A DNA stretch of 64,000 nucleotides, taken from contig NZ_PVSS01000006.1 in assembly GCF_003025005.1 (NCBI RefSeq), forward strand, positions 62,001 through 126,000. The letters are read 5' to 3'. The position numbers and the translations under genes are program-made. The stretch is from Brumimicrobium mesophilum. GTDB lineage: Bacteria; Bacteroidota; Bacteroidia; Flavobacteriales_D; Crocinitomicaceae. Below, one piece after another: positions 42,844 to 50,917 of this stretch (position 1 is its first letter; every line of letters begins with the position of its first letter). The notes under the pieces were generated by a model, which was given only the letters and a program-made list of their open reading frames with translations, had not been told where the DNA came from and did not search any database.

Positions 42844-43254
42844 TTATTTTTTCTCACCACATTTTTGTTCACTACTTTTTCCTTTTTCACCGCATTTAGC
42901 TTCACCAGCTTTTCCTTTCTCTCCACATTTCTGTTCTCCGGCTTTTCCTTTTTCACCACACTTCGCTTCAGAAGCCTTACCTTTTTCACCGCATTTCTGT
43001 TCTTTGGCTTTTCCTTTCTCACCACATTTTGCTTCTTTGGATTTCCCTTTTTCTCCGCATTTTGCTTCAAAATTGATTGCTCCATTGATGGTATTATTCA
43101 CTAATTCTGTTGTAAGGTTTGTTCTGATTTCATTTCCTGAACCCAATTGATTCACTTCAAATAATTCAGCTGCGTTGCTTCCAAAAGAGAAAGATGTTGC
43201 AATTAATGTCCCTGTAACTAATCCTAACGTTTTTAAATTTTTACTTGAGTTCAT
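42844..43254 (-). CDS. Hvf/bufferin-type MNIO RiPP precursor with KCGEKGK repeats
   Basis: 136 residues. The start MNSSKNLKTLGLVTGTLIAT carries a signal peptide, with cleavage near SNA-AE. After a 45-residue spacer come seven units of an 11-residue repeat [SA][KGS]E[AQ]KCGEKGK, each with a single Cys in KCGEK; the last ends KCGEKK. This is the COG3767-type low-complexity pattern of HvfA/BufA2 precursors whose cysteines are modified by DUF692 enzymes. DUF692 and DUF2063 genes lie next to it, upstream on the same strand, with their own terminator. Confidence 0.82.
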   Translation of the reverse strand: MNSSKNLKTLGLVTGTLIATSFSFGSNAAELFEVNQLGSGNEIRTNLTTELVNNTINGAINFEAKCGEKGKSKEAKCGEKGKAKEQKCGEKGKASEAKCGEKGKAGEQKCGEKGKAGEAKCGEKGKSSEQKCGEKK

Positions 43255-43285
43255 AATATTTTGTTTTGAGTTTATATCTGAAATA

Positions 43286-43315
43286 CATACGCTGTAGATT
43301 ATGTTTTGGATTTCA
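43286..43315 (-). promoter_or_regulatory. Putative ECF-type promoter of the precursor gene
   Basis: On the minus strand TGAAAT (43310-43315), 18 bases, then CGTATG (43286-43291), 31 bases before the ATG. Exactly the same pair and spacing precede the degenerate copy at 45662-45691, while the spacer between them has diverged. Confidence 0.5.
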
Positions 43316-43565
43316 GAATTTGAAAATAAATCTAGAATCTCAGTAGAATTGTGCTTTTTGTGAGGATTTATTGATTGTTACTACCTAATAAATAGCAGTT
43401 TGATGGGGTTGTCAAATTTTGAAATAAACATAGAATTCCTTTGGCCTTATTTAGATGGTAATCTTGAATTTCACCAAAAGACGTTGTAGTACTTAGTATT
43501 ATCGAAAGGATTATCTGATCTTATATCCAACTAGGCGTAAAGTGTTTTACAAGCATTAAAAAGAA

Positions 43566-43602
43566 AAAGCTTCGATCATAGTTAAACTATAATCGAAGCT
43601 TT
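43566..43602 (-). terminator. Terminator after the DUF2063 gene
   Basis: Inverted repeat aaagcttcgat / atcgaagcttt with a 15-base loop that itself pairs (atagtt/aactat), and a T-rich tail on the minus strand. It separates the maturase genes from the precursor gene, whose transcript starts further on. Confidence 0.7.
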
Positions 43603-43676
43603 AATTAAAATTTTATTGTTGCTTAAAGAATGATATGCTTTAGTTCTCATCTTTTCACCAAGAATAGAGTTGATTA

Positions 43677-44426
43677 TTAAATACCACGAACTCCCAAAAT
43701 AATCCCCAAATCAAATAATTTTGCAATGAAACCTTTGGCTTGATCAAAAACAGTTTTTTGAATTTCTTCACTCTCTGCTTTTAACATTTCATTCATTAAA
43801 TCTGTAAATGTAAAATTCGATTCCATAAGGTTATTTACAATCTGACATGTCAAAGCGGTTAGTTGAATATATTGAACCGTTCCGTTGGGCTGACGATAAA
43901 TTAAGTAAAAGTAATCTCCAACTTTATTCAGAATATCTCCTTCCTTTAACGCGTGAACTGGATAATTCAAATGTAGAATTTCAGTGTAAGGTAAAAAGAA
44001 AAGTGGGGCATTGAAAAGATCTTCTTGAACTTTATAATCTAAGAAATCAACATCTTCTGCGGAGTGAATTGCAACTTCTACCCATTCAAATTTTAATAAA
44101 TCAATGAGAAAGGGGAGATTGAATTGCTCAGCATAATTTTTATGAATTGCGAAATCAATAAATTCTCCAGGCATGAGAAAAAGTTGTGGATTTTTACATT
44201 TATGTTCTGCAATGAATTCCACCAACATCAATTCCCAATCGTATTCACTCAGCTGTTCTCTGGTAATCGGATAAGAATTTTCCAAAGCTTCCGTCATTAT
44301 GGAGTAAATCAATCGCTTATAATTCTCTAATCTCTTTGGTTTAACTGCTGGAACATCACGAAGTTCTTCGCCTAAGCAAAAAGCTGCAACACGTTCCTGA
44401 ATATTTTTAGTTTCTTCATTAAGCAT
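43677..44426 (-). CDS. DUF2063 (HvfC/BufC-like) RiPP partner protein
   Basis: 249 residues from ATG 44426. The N-terminal part (EERVAAFCLGEELRD-like, then YKRLIYSIMTEALENSYPIT) and the following LFLMPGEFIDFAIHKN block match the putative DNA-binding DUF2063 family. In Hvf and bufferin clusters this protein pairs with the DUF692 enzyme to recognise the precursor. The ATG overlaps the DUF692 stop by eight bases, so translation is coupled. The longer frame from 44465 is not needed. Confidence 0.83.
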   Translation of the reverse strand: MLNEETKNIQERVAAFCLGEELRDVPAVKPKRLENYKRLIYSIMTEALENSYPITREQLSEYDWELMLVEFIAEHKCKNPQLFLMPGEFIDFAIHKNYAEQFNLPFLIDLLKFEWVEVAIHSAEDVDFLDYKVQEDLFNAPLFFLPYTEILHLNYPVHALKEGDILNKVGDYFYLIYRQPNGTVQYIQLTALTCQIVNNLMESNFTFTDLMNEMLKAESEEIQKTVFDQAKGFIAKLFDLGIILGVRGI

Positions 44427-45252
44427 TTTGTAAGTTTTTAGTCCATTGAAGAATAGAAATCTCATCTAATTTCGTCATTTCATCTTTGATTTCCTGCATT
44501 TCTGGAAAGTTAAAATCTCGTTCTAATAAAATAGGAACAGGTTTTATTTTCGGCAATGTCCATTCATACAATTCGAAAACATCATCGATAATTGCTTTTC
44601 CATGTGTATCAATAATTAAATCTTCCTCCACCTTTTCATGTCCAGCCATGTGAATATAGGCTACAGAATCCAATGGCAAATCCGTGATGAATTTCTTTGC
44701 GTCGTAATTTTGATTAAAAGCATTGACATAAACATTGTTGATATCGAGTAATAAATTACAACCAGATTCTTCAACGATAGATTTGATAAAAGTCGCTTCA
44801 TCCATTTCTGCCGCGACAGAAGTGTAATAAGAAACATTTTCTAATGCGATAGGAATTTCTAAAAAGTCTTGAACTTCTTTTATTCGTTTTACAATATGTT
44901 TTACTGCATCTTCACGAAATGGAATTGGTAAAAGATCATATAAATGTGCGTTATCACTTTGACTATAGCTCAAATGCTCAGAGTATATTTTGATGTCGTG
45001 GGTTTTGATAAAATTTTTAATCTTCTTGATAAAATCCCAATTTAATGGATCTGGACTTCCAATAGAAAGTGATAATCCGTGGGTTGTAATTGGATATTTT
45101 TCAGAAACTTCTCGAAGTACTTTCCCCCAATATCCGCCTAAACCAATCCAGTTTTCTGGAGCGATTTCAACGAAAGCAGGTTTCTCGGCTCCGCTTAAAT
45201 CTAAAGTTTCTTGTGATATATCTTTTCTAAATCCTAGTCCTACGTTTTTCAT
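44419..45252 (-). CDS. DUF692 (MNIO, HvfB/BufB-like) RiPP maturase
   Basis: 277 residues, the standard length. DUF692 enzymes are multinuclear non-haem iron oxygenases that modify Cys in RiPP precursors. Conserved segments seen are VGLGFRKDI, ITTHGLSLSIGS, IYSEHLSYSQ, LENVSYYT, LLDINNVYVNAFN and YIHMAGHEK, which hold the metal-binding His, Glu, Asp and Asn residues. It is coupled to the DUF2063 gene downstream and lies between the two precursor copies. Confidence 0.9.
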   Translation of the reverse strand: MKNVGLGFRKDISQETLDLSGAEKPAFVEIAPENWIGLGGYWGKVLREVSEKYPITTHGLSLSIGSPDPLNWDFIKKIKNFIKTHDIKIYSEHLSYSQSDNAHLYDLLPIPFREDAVKHIVKRIKEVQDFLEIPIALENVSYYTSVAAEMDEATFIKSIVEESGCNLLLDINNVYVNAFNQNYDAKKFITDLPLDSVAYIHMAGHEKVEEDLIIDTHGKAIIDDVFELYEWTLPKIKPVPILLERDFNFPEMQEIKDEMTKLDEISILQWTKNLQNA

Positions 45253-45333
45253 GTGATCTCAATTTGAAATTGTATTCCCAAAGTGTCGGGATATTTGAAT
45301 TGCTGGTGAACTTTATACTTTAAATTGTGTTGA

Positions 45334-45366
45334 AAAAAAGAGACTGCTCATAACAGTCTCTTTTTT
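45334..45366. terminator. Bidirectional terminator after the degenerate precursor
   Basis: Perfect 13-bp stem (aaaaaagagactg / cagtctctttttt) with a 7-base loop. It would end transcripts from the degenerate copy before the DUF692 gene. Confidence 0.75.
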
Positions 45367-45385
45367 GAAAATATAGAATGTTATA

Positions 45386-45630
45386 TCATTTCTTTTCACC
45401 ACATTTTTGCTCGTTACTCTTTCCTTTTTCACCGCATTTCGCTTCAAAATTTACTGCTCCATTGATGGTGCTAGTAACTAATTCCGATGTAAGGTTTGTT
45501 CTGATTTCATTCCTGAACCCAATTGATTCACTTCATATAATTCAGCTGCGTTGCTTCCAAAAGAGAAAGATGATGCAATTAATGTCCTTGTTATTAATCC
45601 TAACGTTATTAAATTTTTACTTGAGTTTAC
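45386..45630 (-). pseudogene. Degenerate second Hvf-like precursor
   Basis: Aligned with the intact precursor it keeps NSSKNLITLGLITRTLIASS, FSFGSNAAELYEVNQLGSG, then loses frame. The start codon is GTA instead of ATG, and one T is missing (ATTCC versus ATTTCC at about 45509-45513). If the base is restored it reads NEIRTNLTSELV to KCGEKGKSNEQKCGEKK, with only two Cys repeats against seven. The promoter-like box and terminator are conserved, so it is a recent tandem duplicate in decay. Confidence 0.8.
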
Positions 45631-45661
45631 AATAATGTATTTTTTGTTTATATCTAAAATA

Positions 45662-45691
45662 CATACGCTCTGGCTCTTGTTTTGGATTTCA
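45662..45691 (-). promoter_or_regulatory. Putative ECF-type promoter of the degenerate precursor
   Basis: TGAAAT (45686-45691), 18 bases, CGTATG (45662-45667) on the minus strand, as in the intact copy. It lies 19 bases past the anti-sigma stop. Confidence 0.45.
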
Positions 45692-45709
45692 AAAAGTGAA
45701 TTTAAATTG

Positions 45710-46537
45710 CTAAACTCCACCATAAACATACATCTGTTCCATTGTTGGCGATTCACTTCCTCCTTTTGGTTCAAGCGTTACAGCATAAGCTTGTGTATTT
45801 GGAAAGTATGTCATTTCAAGCAATTCTTCTTTATTTTCGGTGTTAAAGACACCCAAACTTTCTGGTTTTCCATCCACGATTGCCCATAATTGGTAATCAT
45901 TTTCTTCTGTAATGTCTGGAAGATTTCCAACTTGTAAGAATACATTTCCTTTTTCTTCACTCACAAATACATTAGCCAATGAAGTTGGTTGAGCTTCCGT
46001 TCCTTTCATTTCAACTTTAGCAGTATTTGGACTCGTGATTAACGCAAATTGCTGATTAATGGCCTCCTTTTCTGAAACTATTTGAGTTTTGTCGTCTCTA
46101 AGCTCATTAATCTTGTTTTCATTATCAGCCATGGCAACTTTCAAATCATTGTTTTGATTATTTAAGTAAAAACCACCAGCCAATAATAGTACCATTCCAA
46201 TAGAACATGCCGCTGCTAGATATTTGTAGATATTCTTGTTCGTTTTTTGAGTTTCTCTGTTAATAGGAATGATTTTTTCATCCACCTCACTTGAAGTAGA
46301 ATGGGCTTGTGGTGTGTTTTTCACCTGTAAAAGAATCTTTGCTTTTAATTCTTGCGGCGGAGCAACAGCATATTTTGAAACCATTTTTTCAACACCTACT
46401 TGGTGTGCAAACAGTTCTTCTTTAATCTCTGGGTAAATTTTGGAAAGACAAGCCACCTCCTGTTTCTCTTGGGAAGAAACATCACCCAGAACATAGCGTT
46501 CTAAAATGCCTGATGAAATATAGTCTTTTACATCCAT
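45710..46537 (-). CDS. RskA-like anti-sigma factor
   Basis: 275 residues. A cytoplasmic part (about 1-100) is followed by one membrane helix (KYLAAACSIGMVLLLAGGFYL) and a periplasmic RskA-type domain with ANVFVSEEKGNVFLQVGNLP and YQLWAIVDGKPESLGVF. No zinc HxxxCxxC motif is seen. It should hold the neighbouring ECF sigma factor until a signal releases it. The stop and start overlap: its ATG lies within the last codons of the sigma gene (10 bases). Confidence 0.85.
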   Translation of the reverse strand: MDVKDYISSGILERYVLGDVSSQEKQEVACLSKIYPEIKEELFAHQVGVEKMVSKYAVAPPQELKAKILLQVKNTPQAHSTSSEVDEKIIPINRETQKTNKNIYKYLAAACSIGMVLLLAGGFYLNNQNNDLKVAMADNENKINELRDDKTQIVSEKEAINQQFALITSPNTAKVEMKGTEAQPTSLANVFVSEEKGNVFLQVGNLPDITEENDYQLWAIVDGKPESLGVFNTENKEELLEMTYFPNTQAYAVTLEPKGGSESPTMEQMYVYGGV

Positions 46538-47079
46538 AGTATAAATAATTTAAAAATTTCTCTTAAAGATGCAAGTGCAGTTCGCGATCTTGTTTTTACA
46601 GTTCCTAATGGAATGTTTAACTCGTCAGAAGTTTCTTGTTGGGTGTATCCCTTAAAATATAAGTATTCAATCATTTCTACTTGTTCATCAGGTAATCCAT
46701 TAACTAGGTCCTTCAGTCCAATATGATGAATTGGAATATCCATTTTATCATCCTTTAAGATATATACGGATTTTTCACTGTTTTGGATTGGAATAGTTTG
46801 ATGTCTTGTGATTTTTCTGTAGTTATCAATAGCAAGATTCCTTGTTATATTCAACATCCAGGTGAAAAATGAACCCTTATTTTTATCATAAGAATCTACT
46901 TTTGACCATATTTTAACAAAGGCTTCTTGTAAAATATCTTGTGCTATTGCTTCATCTTTCACGATTTTTAGACACAATCCGTATAGGGCAGGGGAATAAT
47001 TATCGTAAATGATTTCCAAAGCATTGTGATCCCCTAATTTTAGGTTCATAACATTTTGACTCAGTTCTTTTTCGCTCAT
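46528..47079 (-). CDS. ECF sigma-70 family factor
   Basis: 183 residues. Sigma-2 region shows ALEIIYDNYSPALYGLCLKI and AQDILQEAFVKIWSK, and sigma-4 region shows YLYFKGYTQQETSDELNIPLGTVKTR, an HTH. This is the SigK-type ECF group, usually paired with RskA. It heads the transcription unit with the anti-sigma, next to the MNIO genes. ECF/anti-sigma control of DUF692 operons is known in other bacteria (for example SigF in Caulobacter). Confidence 0.88.
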   Translation of the reverse strand: MSEKELSQNVMNLKLGDHNALEIIYDNYSPALYGLCLKIVKDEAIAQDILQEAFVKIWSKVDSYDKNKGSFFTWMLNITRNLAIDNYRKITRHQTIPIQNSEKSVYILKDDKMDIPIHHIGLKDLVNGLPDEQVEMIEYLYFKGYTQQETSDELNIPLGTVKTRSRTALASLREIFKLFILWM

Positions 47080-47204
47080 CGGAATTAAAAGTAGTGTTTT
47101 ATTTTCGTTTAGGTAGTTTATAGGAGTAGAAAACCAGTAAATAACTTTAAGTTCGTTTCAAATATGCAATAAAATTGAACATTTCACTATATCTATATCT
47201 ATTT

Positions 47205-48203
47205 TTATTCAGTAATCTCCAAAATTCCTCGCTCCAAAATTTCGTCTGTTTCTAAATCATTCCAATCAAAGGCAGCATCAATATCTGCGGGAACACCATC
47301 TTCAGCGTAATTCTCTCCATTTAAATCCAGCAATTGACTCACGCTAAAACGATAAGTCCAACCGTTAGGCAATTGGCCTCCATTTGGTAATCCTCCACCA
47401 CCGCCTGTTGCATCACCAATAAGCGTAATGTTTGAAAAAGCTTTTGTGGCAACAGCAAAAAAGGTCGCTGCACTGTATGAACCTCTGTCTATTAAAACAA
47501 CTACGGGTTTCTGAAATTGAACATTGCCAGTAGGTGAGATGTAGAAATCTTCTTTTTCTCCAAATTCATTATGTTCTTCGCCATTTCTCGTAATACTGTA
47601 GCCAACCAAAGTTTTAGATGATACAAATCTCCCTAATAATTTCGGAATATTGAAAATAGCACCGCCACCATTTTCTCGCAAGTCTAGAATGATTCCTTTG
47701 GTGTCTTTAAAACGATCCAATATCAAATCCATTTGGGAATCGCTAAAACCTGAAGAAAAGCTGCCATAACGAATATATCCAACTTCTCCATTGCTTAAAA
47801 AGTCATTTTTTAAAGCTCCCGTTCTCCAAGGATCAGTCAAATAAAACTCATCAATCGTTCTTGCGCGATAGTTCTGTGGACTATTTAAAGCTACATTATA
47901 AACAGAAACGTTAAAGGGTGAAGTTAAATTGGTATGATCATCTCTTAATTCATTTAACATAGAGGCCAAAACACTAAATAACTCAACTTCGGTAGAATTT
48001 TCATTCAACATCGGTCGATATGTGTCTCTCATTTCATCCCAATCTATATTCTTCAACTCGAAATAACTGTATTTCTTGTCCACTTCATTCCATAAATAAT
48101 CGAAGTTTTCCAGTGGATTCGCAGAACCGATATCCTTTTTGAAAAGTACCTTTTCACAAGACGTCAAAAGTAAAACTGATAAGATTAAAAGTAAATGTTT
48201 CAT
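47205..48203 (-). CDS. S41 family peptidase lipoprotein
   Basis: 332 residues with a lipoprotein signal (LLTSC). The S41 tail-specific protease fold is visible: LNELRDDHTNL near residue 90, GIILDLRENGGGAI, and the catalytic Ser in DRGSYSAATFFAV. No PDZ domain is obvious. Periplasmic or outer membrane; substrate unknown. The gene lies three bases downstream of the secreted barrel-like gene. Confidence 0.86.
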   Translation of the reverse strand: MKHLLLILSVLLLTSCEKVLFKKDIGSANPLENFDYLWNEVDKKYSYFELKNIDWDEMRDTYRPMLNENSTEVELFSVLASMLNELRDDHTNLTSPFNVSVYNVALNSPQNYRARTIDEFYLTDPWRTGALKNDFLSNGEVGYIRYGSFSSGFSDSQMDLILDRFKDTKGIILDLRENGGGAIFNIPKLLGRFVSSKTLVGYSITRNGEEHNEFGEKEDFYISPTGNVQFQKPVVVLIDRGSYSAATFFAVATKAFSNITLIGDATGGGGGLPNGGQLPNGWTYRFSVSQLLDLNGENYAEDGVPADIDAAFDWNDLETDEILERGILEITE

Positions 48204-48206
48204 GAT

Positions 48207-49109
48207 TTAACGCGTTTTAGTGATAAAGTAAATAGTGTATCTCAGTTGGTGACTCGCCATTTGAAAACCTTCAAATTTCCCTGGAGCAGTTGTTGCTTCC
48301 CAAACATAGGACCAGCTTCGGGCATTTCCATTGGACAAGTATTTCACATATTCAAGCTGTGTTTTCAATCGCCAGCCATTCAATGACCATTTGTAATTTG
48401 CAAAAGACCACTCAACTGGATTCGTTTCCACTCCATTGATTTCACTATCGTATGCATAAGCATAACCTGGTCGATAATTGAAATTAAGAACTCCCACATT
48501 CAACAGAAATCTCAAGTCTCTTTTCGCAGCTTTAAGCGTTGGTTTAAACAACCACAGGTCTAGGGTTTTGTCTTTAGTTCTAGAAATATCCCTTGTCCAT
48601 TGCGCGGAGGCCACTAGATTCGAAATGTTTTCTAGACCCATCGTGTTATTTTGCAATGCAGGATTTGCTCTCACATTTTGGGTGCTTAAAATCGCTCCAC
48701 CAATTTTTGTGTTGTTTTTATTGTCTGAAAGTGCATCAATTTTCCATAATTCTTGGTAGAATATTTCAAATTTCCCATATCCAGCAAAACTTCCAGATTG
48801 AATGAAATTACTTTGAGGTACTCGTGCATTTTGGGCACTTATTCCAAATCCTAAATTGAAAATCCGATCTCTCAAATCTGATGTTTTCAGCCAGGAAGCG
48901 TTTAATTCTATTCCTATTCCACTATAAAATAGGGGAGAAGTTGCGAAATCACGATATATTGGGTTTGTCAAACCAAAAGAAAGTAGGGTGTAGTTATTGG
49001 TAGGTTTATACTCTATAATGTCAAATGGTTGAACACGTCCTTGTGTGAATGTAGTAGAACTTAAGCCGACCATCAATAGGATGAGTAAATATTTATTTAA
49101 TTTTTTCAT
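48207..49109 (-). CDS. Hypothetical outer-membrane protein
   Basis: 300 residues with a signal peptide (TTFTQ). Strand-rich with aromatic turns such as YTLLSFGLTNPIYRDF and LRFLLNVGVLNFNYRPGYA, consistent with a barrel or surface protein. The C-terminus is not a clear terminal strand (QLRYTIYFITKTR). No family recognised. It sits between a TonB protein and an S41 protease in the same direction. Confidence 0.6.
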   Translation of the reverse strand: MKKLNKYLLILLMVGLSSTTFTQGRVQPFDIIEYKPTNNYTLLSFGLTNPIYRDFATSPLFYSGIGIELNASWLKTSDLRDRIFNLGFGISAQNARVPQSNFIQSGSFAGYGKFEIFYQELWKIDALSDNKNNTKIGGAILSTQNVRANPALQNNTMGLENISNLVASAQWTRDISRTKDKTLDLWLFKPTLKAAKRDLRFLLNVGVLNFNYRPGYAYAYDSEINGVETNPVEWSFANYKWSLNGWRLKTQLEYVKYLSNGNARSWSYVWEATTAPGKFEGFQMASHQLRYTIYFITKTR

Positions 49110-49133
49110 GCTTTTTATTTGAATACGAATGGT

Positions 49134-49877
49134 CTAATGTAAAATAAAATTGATTGGGAAAGAATGCTCGACATTAACTCTTTTTCCATTTAATTGAGCA
49201 GGATACCAATTGTTCGGAATCAATTTGATTACTCTAATTGCTTCTTCATCGCAACCAGAACCAATTTCTTTCAAAACTCTGTGGTCACGTGCTATTCCAT
49301 TCTGGTCTACAGTAAAAACCACATTGACAGTTCCTTGTGTTCCGTTTTCCATTGCTAATTCAGGGTATCTTATGTGACGTATGAACTCGTTGTTCATTTT
49401 GATAGACCCACCAATGAATAAAGGCGGATTATCTAGCGTATTTTCCACCGTGTCACGCTCGTTAATGATTTTATATGTTTTTTCATGGTTTTCTTTTTCC
49501 TCCTTGAAATAAACGATTTCATTTTTTGAAAAGTCATATTTCTGCTCAAGTTCGCCTTTGAAATTATAAAATTCCCAATCTCCAATTTGCTCATCTTTTA
49601 AATAAGTACCACGTGATTTCAAGGATTTGCTATTGAACTTGTAGTTTGTCCATAAACTGTCTTTAAATCCGTTCTTGTAATATCCTTCAACGACTAAAAT
49701 ACTCTTATCAACAACCTTTTGATAGAGGCCATGTTTTATATTTTTATCAGATTTTAAAACATGATAAATTTCTAGAGAATTGGTATTCTTATCCTTATTA
49801 GTGATCCTTGTTATTTCTTGACTAAATAAATGGATTTGAAATAATCCGATAAGTAGTGCTATGATAAAGTATTTCAT
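49134..49877 (-). CDS. TonB family protein with signal peptide
   Basis: 247 residues. An exported start (LFQIHLFSQ) leads to a MORN-like region (GYYKNGFKDSLW, GELEQKYDF) and a TonB C-terminal domain of about 95 residues with IRYPELAMENGTQGTVNVVF and NWYPAQLNGKRVNVEHSFPI. The inner-membrane helix of classical TonB is absent; many Bacteroidota TonB-like proteins look like this. Its partner receptor is not adjacent. It precedes the cytochrome c gene by two bases. Confidence 0.8.
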   Translation of the reverse strand: MKYFIIALLIGLFQIHLFSQEITRITNKDKNTNSLEIYHVLKSDKNIKHGLYQKVVDKSILVVEGYYKNGFKDSLWTNYKFNSKSLKSRGTYLKDEQIGDWEFYNFKGELEQKYDFSKNEIVYFKEEKENHEKTYKIINERDTVENTLDNPPLFIGGSIKMNNEFIRHIRYPELAMENGTQGTVNVVFTVDQNGIARDHRVLKEIGSGCDEEAIRVIKLIPNNWYPAQLNGKRVNVEHSFPINFILH

Positions 49878-49879
49878 AA

Positions 49880-50803
49880 TTATTCTTTTCTTCCTTCTGG
49901 TGCTTTTCCTCCAGGGTAATTTGTTCCTTTTATTTCCATTAAATAAGTTACAACTTGTCCAATCTCAGTTGTAGTAAAAACACTTTTTGAAGCAGGCATT
50001 CCTTTCTGTGTTCCATTGATTATTATATTAGAAATATCCTTGACTTCACTGCCATAAATCCAGTAGTTATCTGTTAAATTAGGTCCAATCATTCCTTCTC
50101 CGTGATCGCCATGACACATTGCACAGCGGTTTCCATAGATTTCTTTACCAAGAGAAATGGTCTTCTTATCCTTGGTAAACTCTTGTACAACTTTGTCACT
50201 TTTATCAATGAATTTTTTTTTCGGTTCTTTTTCAATATTTCTGTTTTGAATGTTATTGATTTCTTTCTGAGCCTTACTTGTTGGAATTGATTGTAAATAT
50301 CCGATCAGTGCAACCGCTTCTGAACTTTGAATTTCACGATTATCATTGTTTTTTATCTTTTTGGTCATGGAATCTGCTTGAAGATTTAATTTTTTCCAAG
50401 CCAATTCAAAATCTACTTCGGAAATAGCTTCATTTTTAAAGGATTCTTTTAAAATTTCTTTTTCAAGTGGAGTTTTTAATAAATGCTTAAATGAAGGCAT
50501 TCGAGTTCCAGGATTCACATTCTCAGGTTCAAATAAAAGTTCTGCGATAAAACCTGACGTTTTTGATCCACCATATCCATCGAGGCTTTTTTTACCCCAT
50601 TTTTCATCTTCGATATTTAAAACATGACATCTCGAACATTTTTCATTTTCAAAGACTTGTTTTCCATACATCTCAAGTAATGCACTTTCAGGTTTTCCTC
50701 CGTATTTAGTTATTTCTTCCGTTGTTGAGTTGAAATTCTGAGAGATGAAAAGGATTCCTATCAAAAAGAATGAAAAGTTGAAAGTAGAATTTGATTTTCT
50801 CAT
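49880..50803 (-). CDS. Dihaem cytochrome c
   Basis: 307 residues with an N-terminal helix that can act as signal or anchor. Two haem-binding CxxCH motifs: Cys56-Cys59-His60 (CSRCH) and Cys227-Cys230-His231 (CAMCH). Probable Met ligands lie in RMPSF near residue 102 and KGMPASK near 270. Each is a class I cytochrome c domain joined by a charged linker. Electron transfer in the periplasm; donor and acceptor unknown. Confidence 0.85.
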   Translation of the reverse strand: MRKSNSTFNFSFFLIGILFISQNFNSTTEEITKYGGKPESALLEMYGKQVFENEKCSRCHVLNIEDEKWGKKSLDGYGGSKTSGFIAELLFEPENVNPGTRMPSFKHLLKTPLEKEILKESFKNEAISEVDFELAWKKLNLQADSMTKKIKNNDNREIQSSEAVALIGYLQSIPTSKAQKEINNIQNRNIEKEPKKKFIDKSDKVVQEFTKDKKTISLGKEIYGNRCAMCHGDHGEGMIGPNLTDNYWIYGSEVKDISNIIINGTQKGMPASKSVFTTTEIGQVVTYLMEIKGTNYPGGKAPEGRKE

Positions 50804-50917
50804 TTAGAAGTTATGAATGAATTTTGTAATCCGATTAAGAATTATAAAACTACTTCTTTGGTTGGAGTTGTGCAAATTATAATTAATAATCAAAAATAAG
50901 ATTTTAGAAGTTTCACT

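Noticed and set aside
42819-43104. Open frames on both strands over the KCGEKGK repeats
   Set aside because: They are shadows of the 33-bp tandem repeat, open in several frames because of its codon pattern; only the frame with a signal peptide is supported.
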